This document shows positions 15,779 to 21,668 of a stretch of DNA of 37,094 bases, one piece after another (position 1 is the stretch's first letter; each line of letters starts with the position of its first letter). The translations under genes and the position numbers were made by a program. The stretch lies in the IMG/VR virus record IMGVR_UViG_3300034418_003885, positions 1-37,094 of that record; one strand, 5' to 3'. The notes below the pieces were generated by a model. It saw only the letters and a program-made list of their open reading frames with translations. It searched no databases and was not told where the DNA came from. The stretch is from a virus.

Positions 15779-15923
15779 CAGTGAGTACCCTGAGTTTGTT
15801 GGCACGCTTAACGAGTGCGAACAGTGGATAGTTGATAATGAGCATGACTATGTGCGACCCGATGTTGTGCATGACTTGTATTCGCTGAGTGTTGGCGAGT
15901 GGGAGGTTGACGACGATGAGTAA
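15729..15923 (+). CDS. Small acidic early protein
   Basis: A 64-residue, strongly acidic protein (EWEVDDDE at the C-terminus) with aromatic residues throughout (CVWYASAGC near the start). It is preceded by the repeated leader, and the next gene starts inside its end. No family was recognised. High negative charge and small size are compatible with a nucleic-acid mimic or inhibitor, but nothing specific shows it. Confidence 0.55.
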   Translation: MRTTYCVWYASAGCLPDSEYPEFVGTLNECEQWIVDNEHDYVRPDVVHDLYSLSVGEWEVDDDE

Positions 15924-16089
15924 GCTTTACCAATTAGACATGACTCGCATGTCATTCTTCACCATTTTTGTAGAGGCTGAGACTGAGGCTGAGGCTCGCA
16001 TGTTGGCAGAGAATGGCGACTATGAAGAGCATTACATTGAGACTGAGGTTGAGATAGGTGAGTGCTATTGCGAAGAGGTTGCGTCGTGA
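15916..16089 (+). CDS. Small acidic early protein
   Basis: A 57-residue acidic protein beginning MSKLYQLDMTRMSFFTIF, followed by a helix (VEAETEAEARMLAENG) and a Glu-rich end with two cysteines. The ATG at 15916 has GGGAGG 9 bases upstream and overlaps the previous stop by 8 bases. The form F-x-V-E-A-E-T-E-A-E-A resembles small phage proteins with a beta-alpha fold. Function unknown. Confidence 0.55.
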   Translation: MSKLYQLDMTRMSFFTIFVEAETEAEARMLAENGDYEEHYIETEVEIGECYCEEVAS

Positions 16090-16247
16090 TCGCACATTTT
16101 ACTGAGACACAAATTATGGATATGAAGATAGGTTTCACTGCGCTCGCATTGTTGGCAGTGTTCCGAGTTGGACTCTATGCGTGGGATACTCGCAACGATT
16201 TTGACAGACCGAAGAAACATGGTGACATGAGAAAGAGAGAGAACTAA
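16086..16247 (+). CDS. Small single-pass membrane protein
   Basis: A 53-residue protein starting at GTG in TCGTGA (overlapping the previous stop). One hydrophobic helix (GFTALALLAVFRVGLYAW, about residues 16-33) is followed by a basic tail (RPKKHGDMRKREN), so the C-terminus is probably cytoplasmic. The tail codons also form the leader repeat of the next gene. Its stop overlaps the next ATG (TAATG). Superinfection exclusion is one possible role, without direct support. Confidence 0.5.
   Translation: MIAHFTETQIMDMKIGFTALALLAVFRVGLYAWDTRNDFDRPKKHGDMRKREN
16229..16242 (+). promoter_or_regulatory. Purine-rich repeated leader, copy 4
   Basis: GAGAAAGAGAGAGA, 4 bases before the ATG at 16247. It is a shortened form of the repeated leader and here also encodes the end of the membrane protein gene. 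Confidence 0.5.
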
Positions 16248-16765
16248 TGAGACTGTCGCTAGTTGACAACATTCCCGATGACTCTATTGTTGAGAGTCTT
16301 TTGGAAGGTGAACGCCCAACATGGCAGTGTGCCGAAGGTACGTTTCGGTTCACGTTCCGTGAAGAGGATGATGAGTTTTGCGATGTTCGTGATGACGACT
16401 GGTATGGGAAGATTGAGAGAGCTGACTCTCACCCATATCGGTTTGGGTGTAACGCTCAAAGGCCTGAAGGTTTTGATGGACGTGCTCGTCTGTTGAAGAC
16501 TCGTTACGATGCAGTGTGGTGGCAACCTGACGATGACATGGATGATGTGATGATTGAGAGTGCTCGTGAGGTTTTGATGAACATTCTCGAATATGGGTAT
16601 GTTGCTCATTCTGTTGAGGTAGAACGTAAGTGTGACTGTTGCGATAGGTGGAGTACCGTTGCGTCGTCGTATCGTGGTGGTAACGAACCGTTTCGCAGTG
16701 TGGGGTCTTACGATATGTCCGAGTTATTGTGGGAGGCTCTTGATTACACGGAGGTGGAGTCGTGA
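16247..16765 (+). CDS. Acidic early protein, unknown function
   Basis: A 172-residue acidic protein, the largest of this block apart from the initiator. Asp-rich stretches (REEDDEFCDVRDDDWYG, about residues 38-54) alternate with aromatic residues. Residues 128-135 (CDCCDRWS) are a cysteine cluster that could bind a metal. The ATG overlaps the preceding stop by one base. No family was recognised. The later part (YDMSELLWEALDYTEVES) is helical. Confidence 0.6.
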   Translation: MRLSLVDNIPDDSIVESLLEGERPTWQCAEGTFRFTFREEDDEFCDVRDDDWYGKIERADSHPYRFGCNAQRPEGFDGRARLLKTRYDAVWWQPDDDMDDVMIESAREVLMNILEYGYVAHSVEVERKCDCCDRWSTVASSYRGGNEPFRSVGSYDMSELLWEALDYTEVES

Positions 16766-16938
16766 GGCTTACGAGACAACGATGGGAAACGATAGTTCGT
16801 GCTATGAATTTTTGGGAAGCGGAGGTTGAAGATATGGAAGTTTTTGACCACCCAGATGCAAGCCGAGAGCGTAGACAGTTTGAGTCTGCGATGGAATATG
16901 TAATGTCAATAGAACCGATAAAGAAAGAGAGTAAGTAA
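16762..16938 (+). CDS. Small charged early protein
   Basis: A 58-residue protein starting at GTG in TCGTGA, with GGAGG upstream, and beginning MRLTRQRWETIVRAMNFWEA. It is a mixed-charge, helical protein ending in Lys-rich PIKKESK. Its stop overlaps the next ATG (TAATG), and the last codons make up a diverged leader repeat. No family was recognised. Tight coupling on both sides supports it as real. Confidence 0.5.
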   Translation: MRLTRQRWETIVRAMNFWEAEVEDMEVFDHPDASRERRQFESAMEYVMSIEPIKKESK

Positions 16939-17273
16939 TGAACAATGGAGAGCAAGTAACGTGGACAGTGTGCGACACACCACCTGAGCGTGCATACAAA
17001 AAGAAAACGAGTTACCAGAAATGGTCAGAGATTTTTACACAAATTGGTGAGTCAACTCATAATGAGTGGGTTCAGCTGGATGGCGAGTTCAGTCAAGGTG
17101 AGGCTCAGTCTGTGTACCAGGCTGGTCGTCGTCATTCTGAGGCTGGCACGTTGGGGAAGGTGAACATCGCTATGCGTACTGCGCGTGTGTTGGATGAGTC
17201 GTATCGTGATGGTGCGAAGAAACGTATGTACAGTTTGTTTATTCAAGTAGAAAAAATATTTGACAAGTCTTGA
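16938..17273 (+). CDS. Early protein, unknown function
   Basis: A 111-residue protein beginning MNNGEQVTWTVCDTPP, with a basic and helical end (RTARVLDESYRDGAKKRMY). It is near neutral overall, unlike its acidic neighbours. No motif was recognised. The start overlaps the preceding stop, and the stop codon lies within the promoter at 17260-17288, so a new transcript begins as this gene ends. Confidence 0.55.
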   Translation: MNNGEQVTWTVCDTPPERAYKKKTSYQKWSEIFTQIGESTHNEWVQLDGEFSQGEAQSVYQAGRRHSEAGTLGKVNIAMRTARVLDESYRDGAKKRMYSLFIQVEKIFDKS

Positions 17274-17288
17274 CAAGTATGTTATGAT
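17260..17288 (+). promoter_or_regulatory. Strong internal early promoter
   Basis: TTGACA (17260-17265), a 17-base spacer and TATGAT (17283-17288). A second TTGACA lies in the spacer at 17270-17275. Transcription would start near 17295 and serve the genes from 17345 to 18462. Confidence 0.75.
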
Positions 17289-17319
17289 GTTATTTATCGG
17301 TACTCTTAGTTGAGTGTCG

Positions 17320-17338
17320 AACAACAGAGAAAGAGAGA
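17320..17338 (+). promoter_or_regulatory. Purine-rich repeated leader, copy 5
   Basis: AACAACAGAGAAAGAGAGA, identical to the copies at 15202 and 15705, before the ATG at 17345. Another ATG at 17340 is followed by a stop after six codons, so 17345 is the start. Confidence 0.65.
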
Positions 17339-17344
17339 AATGAA

Positions 17345-17632
17345 ATGGAAGATATTGTAGTTCAGATTAGTGCGTCTGCGCTTTCTGACCACATGAACAG
17401 GTTGTACCAAGATGGTGATGAGCGGGATGTTTTCCCTCACATCGACGAGGAAGGTGCGACCATCACGTTTATCAAAGCAGGTAAGCGTAGTTGTGTGGTT
17501 AGTTTGACTCGGCCTGCGTTGGTTCAGTTCATTGACGATATGGATTATCAGGTTGAGTTTGCTGAGGATGCGCCTGCGTACACTGCGATGTGCAGGCGTG
17601 CGCTTGCCAAGTTGAGGGAGGTGGCATCGTGA
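17345..17632 (+). CDS. Small early protein, unknown function
   Basis: A 95-residue protein beginning MEDIVVQISASALSDHMNRL, with predicted beta strands (ATITFIKAG, CVVSLTRPALVQF) and a helical basic end (CRRALAKLREVAS). It is the first gene behind the internal promoter, and its stop overlaps the next GTG. No family was recognised. Confidence 0.58.
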   Translation: MEDIVVQISASALSDHMNRLYQDGDERDVFPHIDEEGATITFIKAGKRSCVVSLTRPALVQFIDDMDYQVEFAEDAPAYTAMCRRALAKLREVAS

Positions 17633-17925
17633 TGTTGGAACCAAACCCAGATCGTTCCGTCACCCAAAGGCATGACGACGAATACCATGAGTTCCCTGCC
17701 ACGCTCGGAATGTTTGTGGATATCAACGTCGATTTAGACACTGACCCGAAGAACATTTGTATTGAGGTAATGATTATTGAGCAGGACTTCGATGACCCGT
17801 TGGGTCAGAAAACCCGTGCGTTCGATGGTGGTGAGTGGGTTGGTACTATCCGTGTGCCGATCTCAATGCTAGAGAGGAGGTCAACTGATGTGGCTCCCAA
17901 GAATTACCCGATGCCCACACGATGA
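17629..17925 (+). CDS. Small acidic early protein, beta-rich
   Basis: A protein of about 98 residues. It starts at GTG (17629) inside TCGTGA with GGGAGG upstream, or at the adjacent ATG (17632). Alternating strands (GMFVDINVDLD, ICIEVMIIEQD, WVGTIRVPI) suggest a small beta domain. Asp-rich. It overlaps the next gene by 38 bases. Function unknown. Confidence 0.55.
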   Translation: MMLEPNPDRSVTQRHDDEYHEFPATLGMFVDINVDLDTDPKNICIEVMIIEQDFDDPLGQKTRAFDGGEWVGTIRVPISMLERRSTDVAPKNYPMPTR

Positions 17926-18100
17926 CTGTCGCTCAACAAACCTTGACCGCATAGAAGATGAGTTCCTTGACAACAGCGTGCAAGAACTATGGCAATGCTG
18001 GGAATGTAAACGCTACTGGTCAGAGGTGTACCGCTTAGAGTCTTTTCGTTTGCTGATATCCGATGACGAGATTGAGAGTTGGGGTGAGCCTGATGACTGA
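17888..18100 (+). CDS. Small zinc-ribbon early protein
   Basis: A 70-residue protein. CPHDDC (residues 9-14) and CWEC (37-40) make a zinc ribbon, followed by KRYWSEVYRL. The ATG has an AGGAGG site 7 bases upstream, the best in this block. It may bind DNA, RNA or a host transcription protein. The family was not identified. Confidence 0.6.
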   Translation: MWLPRITRCPHDDCRSTNLDRIEDEFLDNSVQELWQCWECKRYWSEVYRLESFRLLISDDEIESWGEPDD

Positions 18101-18275
18101 CTGGGAGTTTGTTCACGATGAGGTAGCGGAAGCTTTACATACTTACCGTGAGTGGCAGTTCGATCACGACTGTTGGCCTGCCCATGATGTGATTGAGCAG
18201 TTGGGTCAAGCGTTGTTGGCGTTGGCTGAACAGCATGGTTTGTCTGGCACTTATGTTTATGGGAAGGAGAAATGA
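18093..18275 (+). CDS. Small acidic early protein
   Basis: A 60-residue protein beginning MTDWEFVHDEVAEALHTYRE, helical and acidic, with a hydrophobic helix (QLGQALLALAEQHGL) that is too polar for a membrane span. The ATG overlaps the preceding gene by 8 bases and the end overlaps the next ATG (ATGA). No family was recognised. Confidence 0.55.
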   Translation: MTDWEFVHDEVAEALHTYREWQFDHDCWPAHDVIEQLGQALLALAEQHGLSGTYVYGKEK

Positions 18276-18388
18276 TGCTGGCAGAAAGATACGTTCATCT
18301 AATTACCGGTAAAGATGTTGCCTTGTCGGTCGCTATCGGTGCTGTCGGCTGGTGTGTTGGCCGTCTGATAGAGAGGAAAAGAACATGA
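18272..18388 (+). CDS. Membrane micropeptide (38 aa)
   Basis: Translation: MMLAERYVHLITGKD, then a hydrophobic stretch VALSVAIGAVGWCVG, then a basic tail RLIERKRT. One probable membrane helix with cytoplasmic C-terminus. GGAGA lies upstream, and the start overlaps the previous stop (ATGA) and the next gene likewise. Real by coupling, but function unknown. Confidence 0.5.
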   Translation: MMLAERYVHLITGKDVALSVAIGAVGWCVGRLIERKRT

Positions 18389-18462
18389 TTGCTGTTGCCG
18401 ACGACTACATTGTTCTGGGAATTTTAGCTCCGATAGTTGTGTTGTTGTTCCTCATCAAGTAA
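18385..18462 (+). CDS. Membrane micropeptide (25 aa)
   Basis: Translation: MIAVADDYIVLGILAPIV, then VLLFLIK. It is almost entirely one membrane helix. GAGAGGAAAAGAAC precedes the ATG, which overlaps the previous stop by four bases. It is the last gene before the terminator. Two consecutive single-span micropeptides at the end of an early operon could modify the host membrane, but this is inference. Confidence 0.45.
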   Translation: MIAVADDYIVLGILAPIVVLLFLIK

Positions 18463-18474
18463 TATCTGGGTCGC

Positions 18475-18529
18475 AACCTCTCGCCTCGTTTTTATCTCTC
18501 ATTTCTCCGAGGCGGGGGGTTGTTTTTTT
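18475..18529 (+). terminator. Intrinsic terminator closing the early operon
   Basis: AACCTCTCGCCTCG (18475-18488) pairs with CGAGGCGGGGGGTT (18508-18521): 14 bp with two G-U pairs, followed by G and seven T residues (18523-18529). No T-run lies on the other side, so it acts on plus-strand transcripts. It lies where early and late operons converge, and its right arm overlaps the end of the last minus-strand gene. Confidence 0.88.
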
Positions 18530-18780
18530 ATTTCGTTCCACCCTCTGTTTGTTGCTCGCCAAGCGACCGCAGGGTTAGCGTCAATAACTTGTGATGCTTG
18601 TTGACCGCTTTCGTACAGTCGTACAACATGCACACAGATGTCGTCGCCATCCATCATTTGTTCTTCTTCTTCATCTGACGTTGGCAGACCGTCATGGGTA
18701 ACGCAAACGGGCGGTGAACACCAGCCTGCCAGCCACCCTATCTTTGCCCAATGCTCAAATGCTGTTTCGTCTAGTTCCAT
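18499..18780 (-). CDS. Small acidic protein next to WhiB genes
   Basis: A 93-residue protein beginning MELDETAFEHWAKIGWLAG, with an acidic stretch (SDEEEEQMMDGDD) and a helical end (NPAVAWRATNRGWNEIKKQ). The ATG at 18780 was chosen because AGGAG lies 8 bases upstream. An ATG 18 bases further up has no such site. It overlaps the WhiB gene by 26 bases and is the last gene of the minus-strand operon. Family unknown. Confidence 0.55.
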   Translation of the reverse strand: MELDETAFEHWAKIGWLAGWCSPPVCVTHDGLPTSDEEEEQMMDGDDICVHVVRLYESGQQASQVIDANPAVAWRATNRGWNEIKKQPPASEK

Positions 18781-19081
18781 AGTTGTCTCCTGTGTCATCT
18801 AACCCTGTGATGATTTGTTTTTTCGGGCCTGGTTTGTTGCGTTCATGTATTCTGCCGGTGCGTATCCGGTGTCGTTCTACTGGTGTGGTGCCACCGAAGA
18901 TGCCGTAATGATCTTCGATGAGCTTGAATGAGAGTGCGTACTCTAAGCAGTCTTGTTTGACTGGACAGTGCTTGCAGATTGCTAACCCGTATTCTTTCAG
19001 TGAGGGGTAGCCGTCTGGTGGGTGGAACCAGTCGGGGTCTGCTCCTTTGCAGGCGGCTTCAGTCATCCAGTCGGGTGTCAT
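18755..19081 (-). CDS. WhiB-like iron-sulfur regulator, copy A
   Basis: A 108-residue WhiB-family protein. The four cluster cysteines are C11, C36, C39 and C45 (CKHCPVKQDC), which in this family hold a 4Fe-4S cluster. GIFGGTT is the family beta-turn and the basic tail (RHRIRTGRIHERNKPGPKK) the DNA-contacting part. WhiB proteins bind the principal sigma factor. The phage protein WhiB of TM4 is known to lower host whiB2 expression and block superinfection. A similar host-control role is likely. It overlaps the second WhiB gene by 23 bases. Confidence 0.9.
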   Translation of the reverse strand: MTPDWMTEAACKGADPDWFHPPDGYPSLKEYGLAICKHCPVKQDCLEYALSFKLIEDHYGIFGGTTPVERHRIRTGRIHERNKPGPKKQIITGLDDTGDNYGTRRNSI

Positions 19082-19382
19082 CGTCTTTTAACCCTAGCCG
19101 TTTGCGTTCTACCCGTCTGTCGTTTGGTGTCATCCCACCCCATATGCCCATGAGTGAGCGTTCTGAGAATTGCACTGCCCATTCAAGGCAGTCTTGTTTG
19201 ACGGGGCAGGTGTTGCAGATTGCTTTTGCTTCTTGGATTCTTTTTGTTGATGCGCCTTTTTCGGGGAAGAATGTTCCGAGTGATACGTTTTTGCAGGCAG
19301 CTTTGTCTCTCCATTTTTCTTTGTCTGGGTCGAAGAAGATTTGTGAGAGGGGCAACCAAACTATGTCTCTGTTTCGTTTCAT
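19059..19382 (-). CDS. WhiB-like iron-sulfur regulator, copy B
   Basis: A 107-residue WhiB protein with cysteines C30, C56, C59 and C65 (CNTCPVKQDC), the GIWGG turn at 79-83 and a basic end (NDRRVERKRLGLKDDD). The ATG at 19382 was chosen because it overlaps the preceding stop (ATGA). A much longer open frame upstream only shadows the lysozyme-like gene. The two WhiB proteins share the cysteine core but differ at both ends, so they are diverged paralogs or separate acquisitions, probably with different targets. Confidence 0.9.
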   Translation of the reverse strand: MKRNRDIVWLPLSQIFFDPDKEKWRDKAACKNVSLGTFFPEKGASTKRIQEAKAICNTCPVKQDCLEWAVQFSERSLMGIWGGMTPNDRRVERKRLGLKDDDTRLDD

Positions 19383-19921
19383 GTGCAGTATTTGTAAGGG
19401 TTTTTTAGGCTCATGTACCAGGGTTGCGCCCAGCATCCGTAGTTTGTTTCGGCGTATTCGGCTAGCCAAAGTGCGGCAACCATGTTGGTGAGCGGGTCGA
19501 ATAGTTGTTCGGGTTCGGTGATGTTGAGTTCTGTTGTCAGCCATTCGTGGTGTGCTGACCATTGGATTTGGAGTACGCCGTATGCGCCGGTGCCGACAAC
19601 ATCTGTTTGTCCTCGTGATTCGTGGTATGCGATGAGGTCTAGTGTTGGTAGTCGGTCGGTCGGCCATCCAGCTTCAACGGCAGTTATCCACAGGTCTGGG
19701 TATCGTGCGGTTTCGATTGCAGGGATCGGCTCAGTGGTGGTGGTCGTAGTAAAAACCGCAGTCGTTGTCGTGGTTGTCGTGTTGCTCGCCTTAGAACGCA
19801 ATCTAGGGGGGTCTGAAGCGATTGTGGAGGTAGGGGGAGCCACCTCTGTTGGGGCTTCAGTAGTTGCGTTGTACCCAAGCATGGATATGACAAGGAACAC
19901 TACCCAAGAAATGATTTTCAT
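19379..19921 (-). CDS. Secreted lysozyme-like protein with Thr-rich linker
   Basis: A 180-residue protein. Residues 1-18 (MKIISWVVFLVISMLGYN) are a signal peptide or membrane anchor. Residues 20-70 are a Pro/Thr-rich linker with runs of Thr. Residues 75-180 carry a transglycosylase/lysozyme-like fold: LDLIAYHESRGQTDVVG with candidate catalytic E101, then GAYGVLQIQWSAHH and a two-cysteine end. It would act outside the membrane on peptidoglycan. It is separate from the lysis genes and next to WhiB, so it may serve superinfection control or envelope remodelling rather than lysis. Alternatively it is virion-associated. Confidence 0.75.
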   Translation of the reverse strand: MKIISWVVFLVISMLGYNATTEAPTEVAPPTSTIASDPPRLRSKASNTTTTTTTAVFTTTTTTEPIPAIETARYPDLWITAVEAGWPTDRLPTLDLIAYHESRGQTDVVGTGAYGVLQIQWSAHHEWLTTELNITEPEQLFDPLTNMVAALWLAEYAETNYGCWAQPWYMSLKNPYKYCT

Positions 19922-19933
19922 GGCAGACTCCGG

Positions 19934-20269
19934 TCAGTATCCGGCTTCTTTAAGTAGACGGGCGAGGTCAGCGAGTCGCATCACGGCGTACTGGTCGCCA
20001 GCGTCACCCTTGCCTCGACGTTTTGCTACAACGATGCCATAATCAGCAGAAGCATTAGCACGTTCCACGCTAGCTTCTTCCAGCCACTCCGAGAACGAGA
20101 GCGTCTTATGATTCTTACATTCCCACACCAACCCTGGTGTGCCGGTGATGTCTCCGAGGTCATGGGTTCCTGCTAACGCCCTTCGTTCAGCGTGCGGAAA
20201 TCCGTGTTCGGCAAGCCAGCGTACGACCAGCGTTTCAAATGCTGTCCCTTTTTGTTTGTTGCGGCTCAT
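19934..20269 (-). CDS. PD-(D/E)XK nuclease, Holliday-junction-resolvase-like
   Basis: A 111-residue protein with the order of an archaeal-type Hjc nuclease: E12 in GTAFETLVVRWL, D40 in HDLGDITG, and E50-C-K52 in LVWECKNHK. These are the usual metal and catalytic positions. Such enzymes resolve four-way junctions, which fits its place after SSB, annealing protein and exonuclease. A ribosome site GGAGG precedes the ATG at 20269. A simple PD-(D/E)XK endonuclease with another substrate cannot be excluded. Confidence 0.75.
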   Translation of the reverse strand: MSRNKQKGTAFETLVVRWLAEHGFPHAERRALAGTHDLGDITGTPGLVWECKNHKTLSFSEWLEEASVERANASADYGIVVAKRRGKGDAGDQYAVMRLADLARLLKEAGY

Positions 20270-20405
20270 CTACTTCCTCCATAGTTTTGCGTCGCTTCCC
20301 TGCCCCGCACGAGTGCATTGGGGCTGACAGCAACGGTCGGTATGTGGTGAGCGTCTGGCCGCATGTGCGGCACCACCAGTTTACCTTCTTTACGGGTCTT
20401 GCCAT
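20235..20405 (-). CDS. Small zinc-ribbon-like protein
   Basis: A 56-residue basic protein beginning MARPVKKVNWWCRTCGQTL, with a CxxC pair and a further Cys in PMHSCGAG, an incomplete zinc ribbon. The start at 20405 comes one base after the previous stop. The end overlaps the nuclease gene by 35 bases. Probably nucleic-acid binding. Confidence 0.55.
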   Translation of the reverse strand: MARPVKKVNWWCRTCGQTLTTYRPLLSAPMHSCGAGKRRKTMEEVDEPQQTKRDSI

Positions 20406-20406
20406 G

Positions 20407-20646
20407 TCAGAAGACTTTGAGTAGCCGTTCGTCGCGTGTTTCGTTCTCAATTTCTACACTGCTACGAGATGTAGAACCTGTTGATAGCAGCCGGTACACA
20501 TGGAGTCGTGCATCAAACTGGTTGAGTCCAGATTTCCGCATACCTTCGTATGCTCTGCGTACTCGCCACATATCTGACGGCAGGACAGCCATGTACGGTG
20601 TCCTTCCTTCACGGAACCTGCGGGTGACCATAAAGATTTTGTTCAT
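20407..20646 (-). CDS. Small basic protein, unknown function
   Basis: A 79-residue basic protein beginning MNKIFMVTRRFREGRTPYMA, with a helical middle (DMWRVRRAYEGMRKSGL) and a Ser/Thr-rich end. A strong AAGGAGG site precedes the ATG. It lies between SSB and the nuclease, in the recombination block. No family was recognised. Confidence 0.58.
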   Translation of the reverse strand: MNKIFMVTRRFREGRTPYMAVLPSDMWRVRRAYEGMRKSGLNQFDARLHVYRLLSTGSTSRSSVEIENETRDERLLKVF

Positions 20647-20664
20647 GTTTCCTCCTTGCCCGTG

Positions 20665-21036
20665 TCAGAACGGGGCTTCGTCTATCAGTTGTGGTTCTGA
20701 TGCTGGTGCCTCAACGCGCTCGATGCCACCAAACCTGATTGACAACGAGATGTCGTCAGCCAACACCTGCATACGGGTGACTTCTACACCTTCTTTGTTG
20801 GTGTAGGTATCTTCTGTCAGCTTGCCTTCAACAACGACACGGGTGCCTTTGGCAAGTGATACTGCTGCATGTTCTGCGAGGTCACCGAACGCTGTGACTG
20901 AGTGCCAGATCGTTTTCTTTTTGTCGTCACGACCTGTGGTGTCGGCAACACTGAACTTCAGGATTGCCATAGCGTTCTGCGAGTATTTAAGTTCGGGTTC
21001 ACGCCCGACGTTACCGCTGATTTGGATACGGTTCAT
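20665..21036 (-). CDS. ssb: Single-stranded DNA-binding protein
   Basis: A 123-residue SSB with an OB fold: MNRIQISGNVGREPELKYS at the start, FSVADTTGRDDKKKTIWHSV and GTRVVVEGKLTEDTYTNKEG in the strands. The C-terminus ends IDEAPF, an acidic tip close to the DDIPF partner-binding tail of bacterial SSBs. It coats single-stranded DNA during replication and recombination. It overlaps the annealing-protein gene by four bases. Confidence 0.93.
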   Translation of the reverse strand: MNRIQISGNVGREPELKYSQNAMAILKFSVADTTGRDDKKKTIWHSVTAFGDLAEHAAVSLAKGTRVVVEGKLTEDTYTNKEGVEVTRMQVLADDISLSIRFGGIERVEAPASEPQLIDEAPF

Positions 21037-21668
21037 TTCATTTGCTCCTTGAGTTGGTCGAACGATGCTCTTAACTTGTCAAAGTCTTCTAGCGTTGCGG
21101 TGTCAAGGTTATCTACACCGGCATGGAATGTGACTTGTTCTACTGCGAGTCCGGCGACAGCGCAAGCTGCTTTGAATTTGCCGATGCGTGCAGGATCTAT
21201 TTGATGTGTGTCTGCGACCGGTGCAGGTTCAGGCTTTTTCGCTGGTGCTTTCTTCTTTGGTGCGGGTGCCGAGTCGTCAGCCCATTCTTCTTTGCTCCAC
21301 AACGACAGGGCAACACCGAAACGCATAGCCCCGTTACGAATAAAGTCAGACACCAACTCTTTCAACAAATCTTGTTTGTTGTGAGGTGCGCTACCGATAG
21401 CGAGCCTGGTGTGGCCGAGCAACGTCATCGCTCCAGCCATGTGTGCCATGCCGTTCTCAACACGGTACGCAGGCAAACCGTCGTCGTCAATCTTCAACGG
21501 CTTCCATTCCCACAGCGGGTCAATCTCTGTCAGGATGCGGGTGATCTCAGCGTGACCCACATAGTCCAACTTGATGTTGCCCCGAGGCAACTTGCCTACA
21601 ATCTTGGGGTCAGGCACCGCATACTTGTCTAAAACAAGACGCAGTTTCTCTGCGTTCGGTTCGTCCAT
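21033..21668 (-). CDS. Rad52-like single-strand annealing protein
   Basis: A 211-residue protein. Residues 30-125 carry the pattern LDYVGHAEITRILTEIDPLWEW ... GMAHMAGAMTLLGHTRLAIGSA ... KELVSDFIRNGAMRFGVALSLW, which I associate with phage Rad52-type annealing proteins. A Lys/Pro/Ala linker (APAPKKKAPAKKPEPAPV) leads to a small helical C-terminal domain. It pairs complementary strands prepared by the exonuclease next to it. Strong AGGAGG site. Assignment to a particular annealing superfamily is from memory of the motif and would need a profile search. Confidence 0.78.
   Translation of the reverse strand: MDEPNAEKLRLVLDKYAVPDPKIVGKLPRGNIKLDYVGHAEITRILTEIDPLWEWKPLKIDDDGLPAYRVENGMAHMAGAMTLLGHTRLAIGSAPHNKQDLLKELVSDFIRNGAMRFGVALSLWSKEEWADDSAPAPKKKAPAKKPEPAPVADTHQIDPARIGKFKAACAVAGLAVEQVTFHAGVDNLDTATLEDFDKLRASFDQLKEQMK

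Noticed and set aside
16350-16955. 201-codon minus-strand frame opposite the early genes
   Set aside because: Its composition is atypical (Ser/Thr/His-rich), it has no ribosome site, and coupled plus-strand genes with stop-start overlaps occupy the same bases.
19684-19692. Perfect DnaA box TTATCCACA
   Set aside because: It lies inside the lysozyme-like gene as the codons for Leu-Trp-Ile-Thr, with no repeats nearby. Probably coincidence of codon use.
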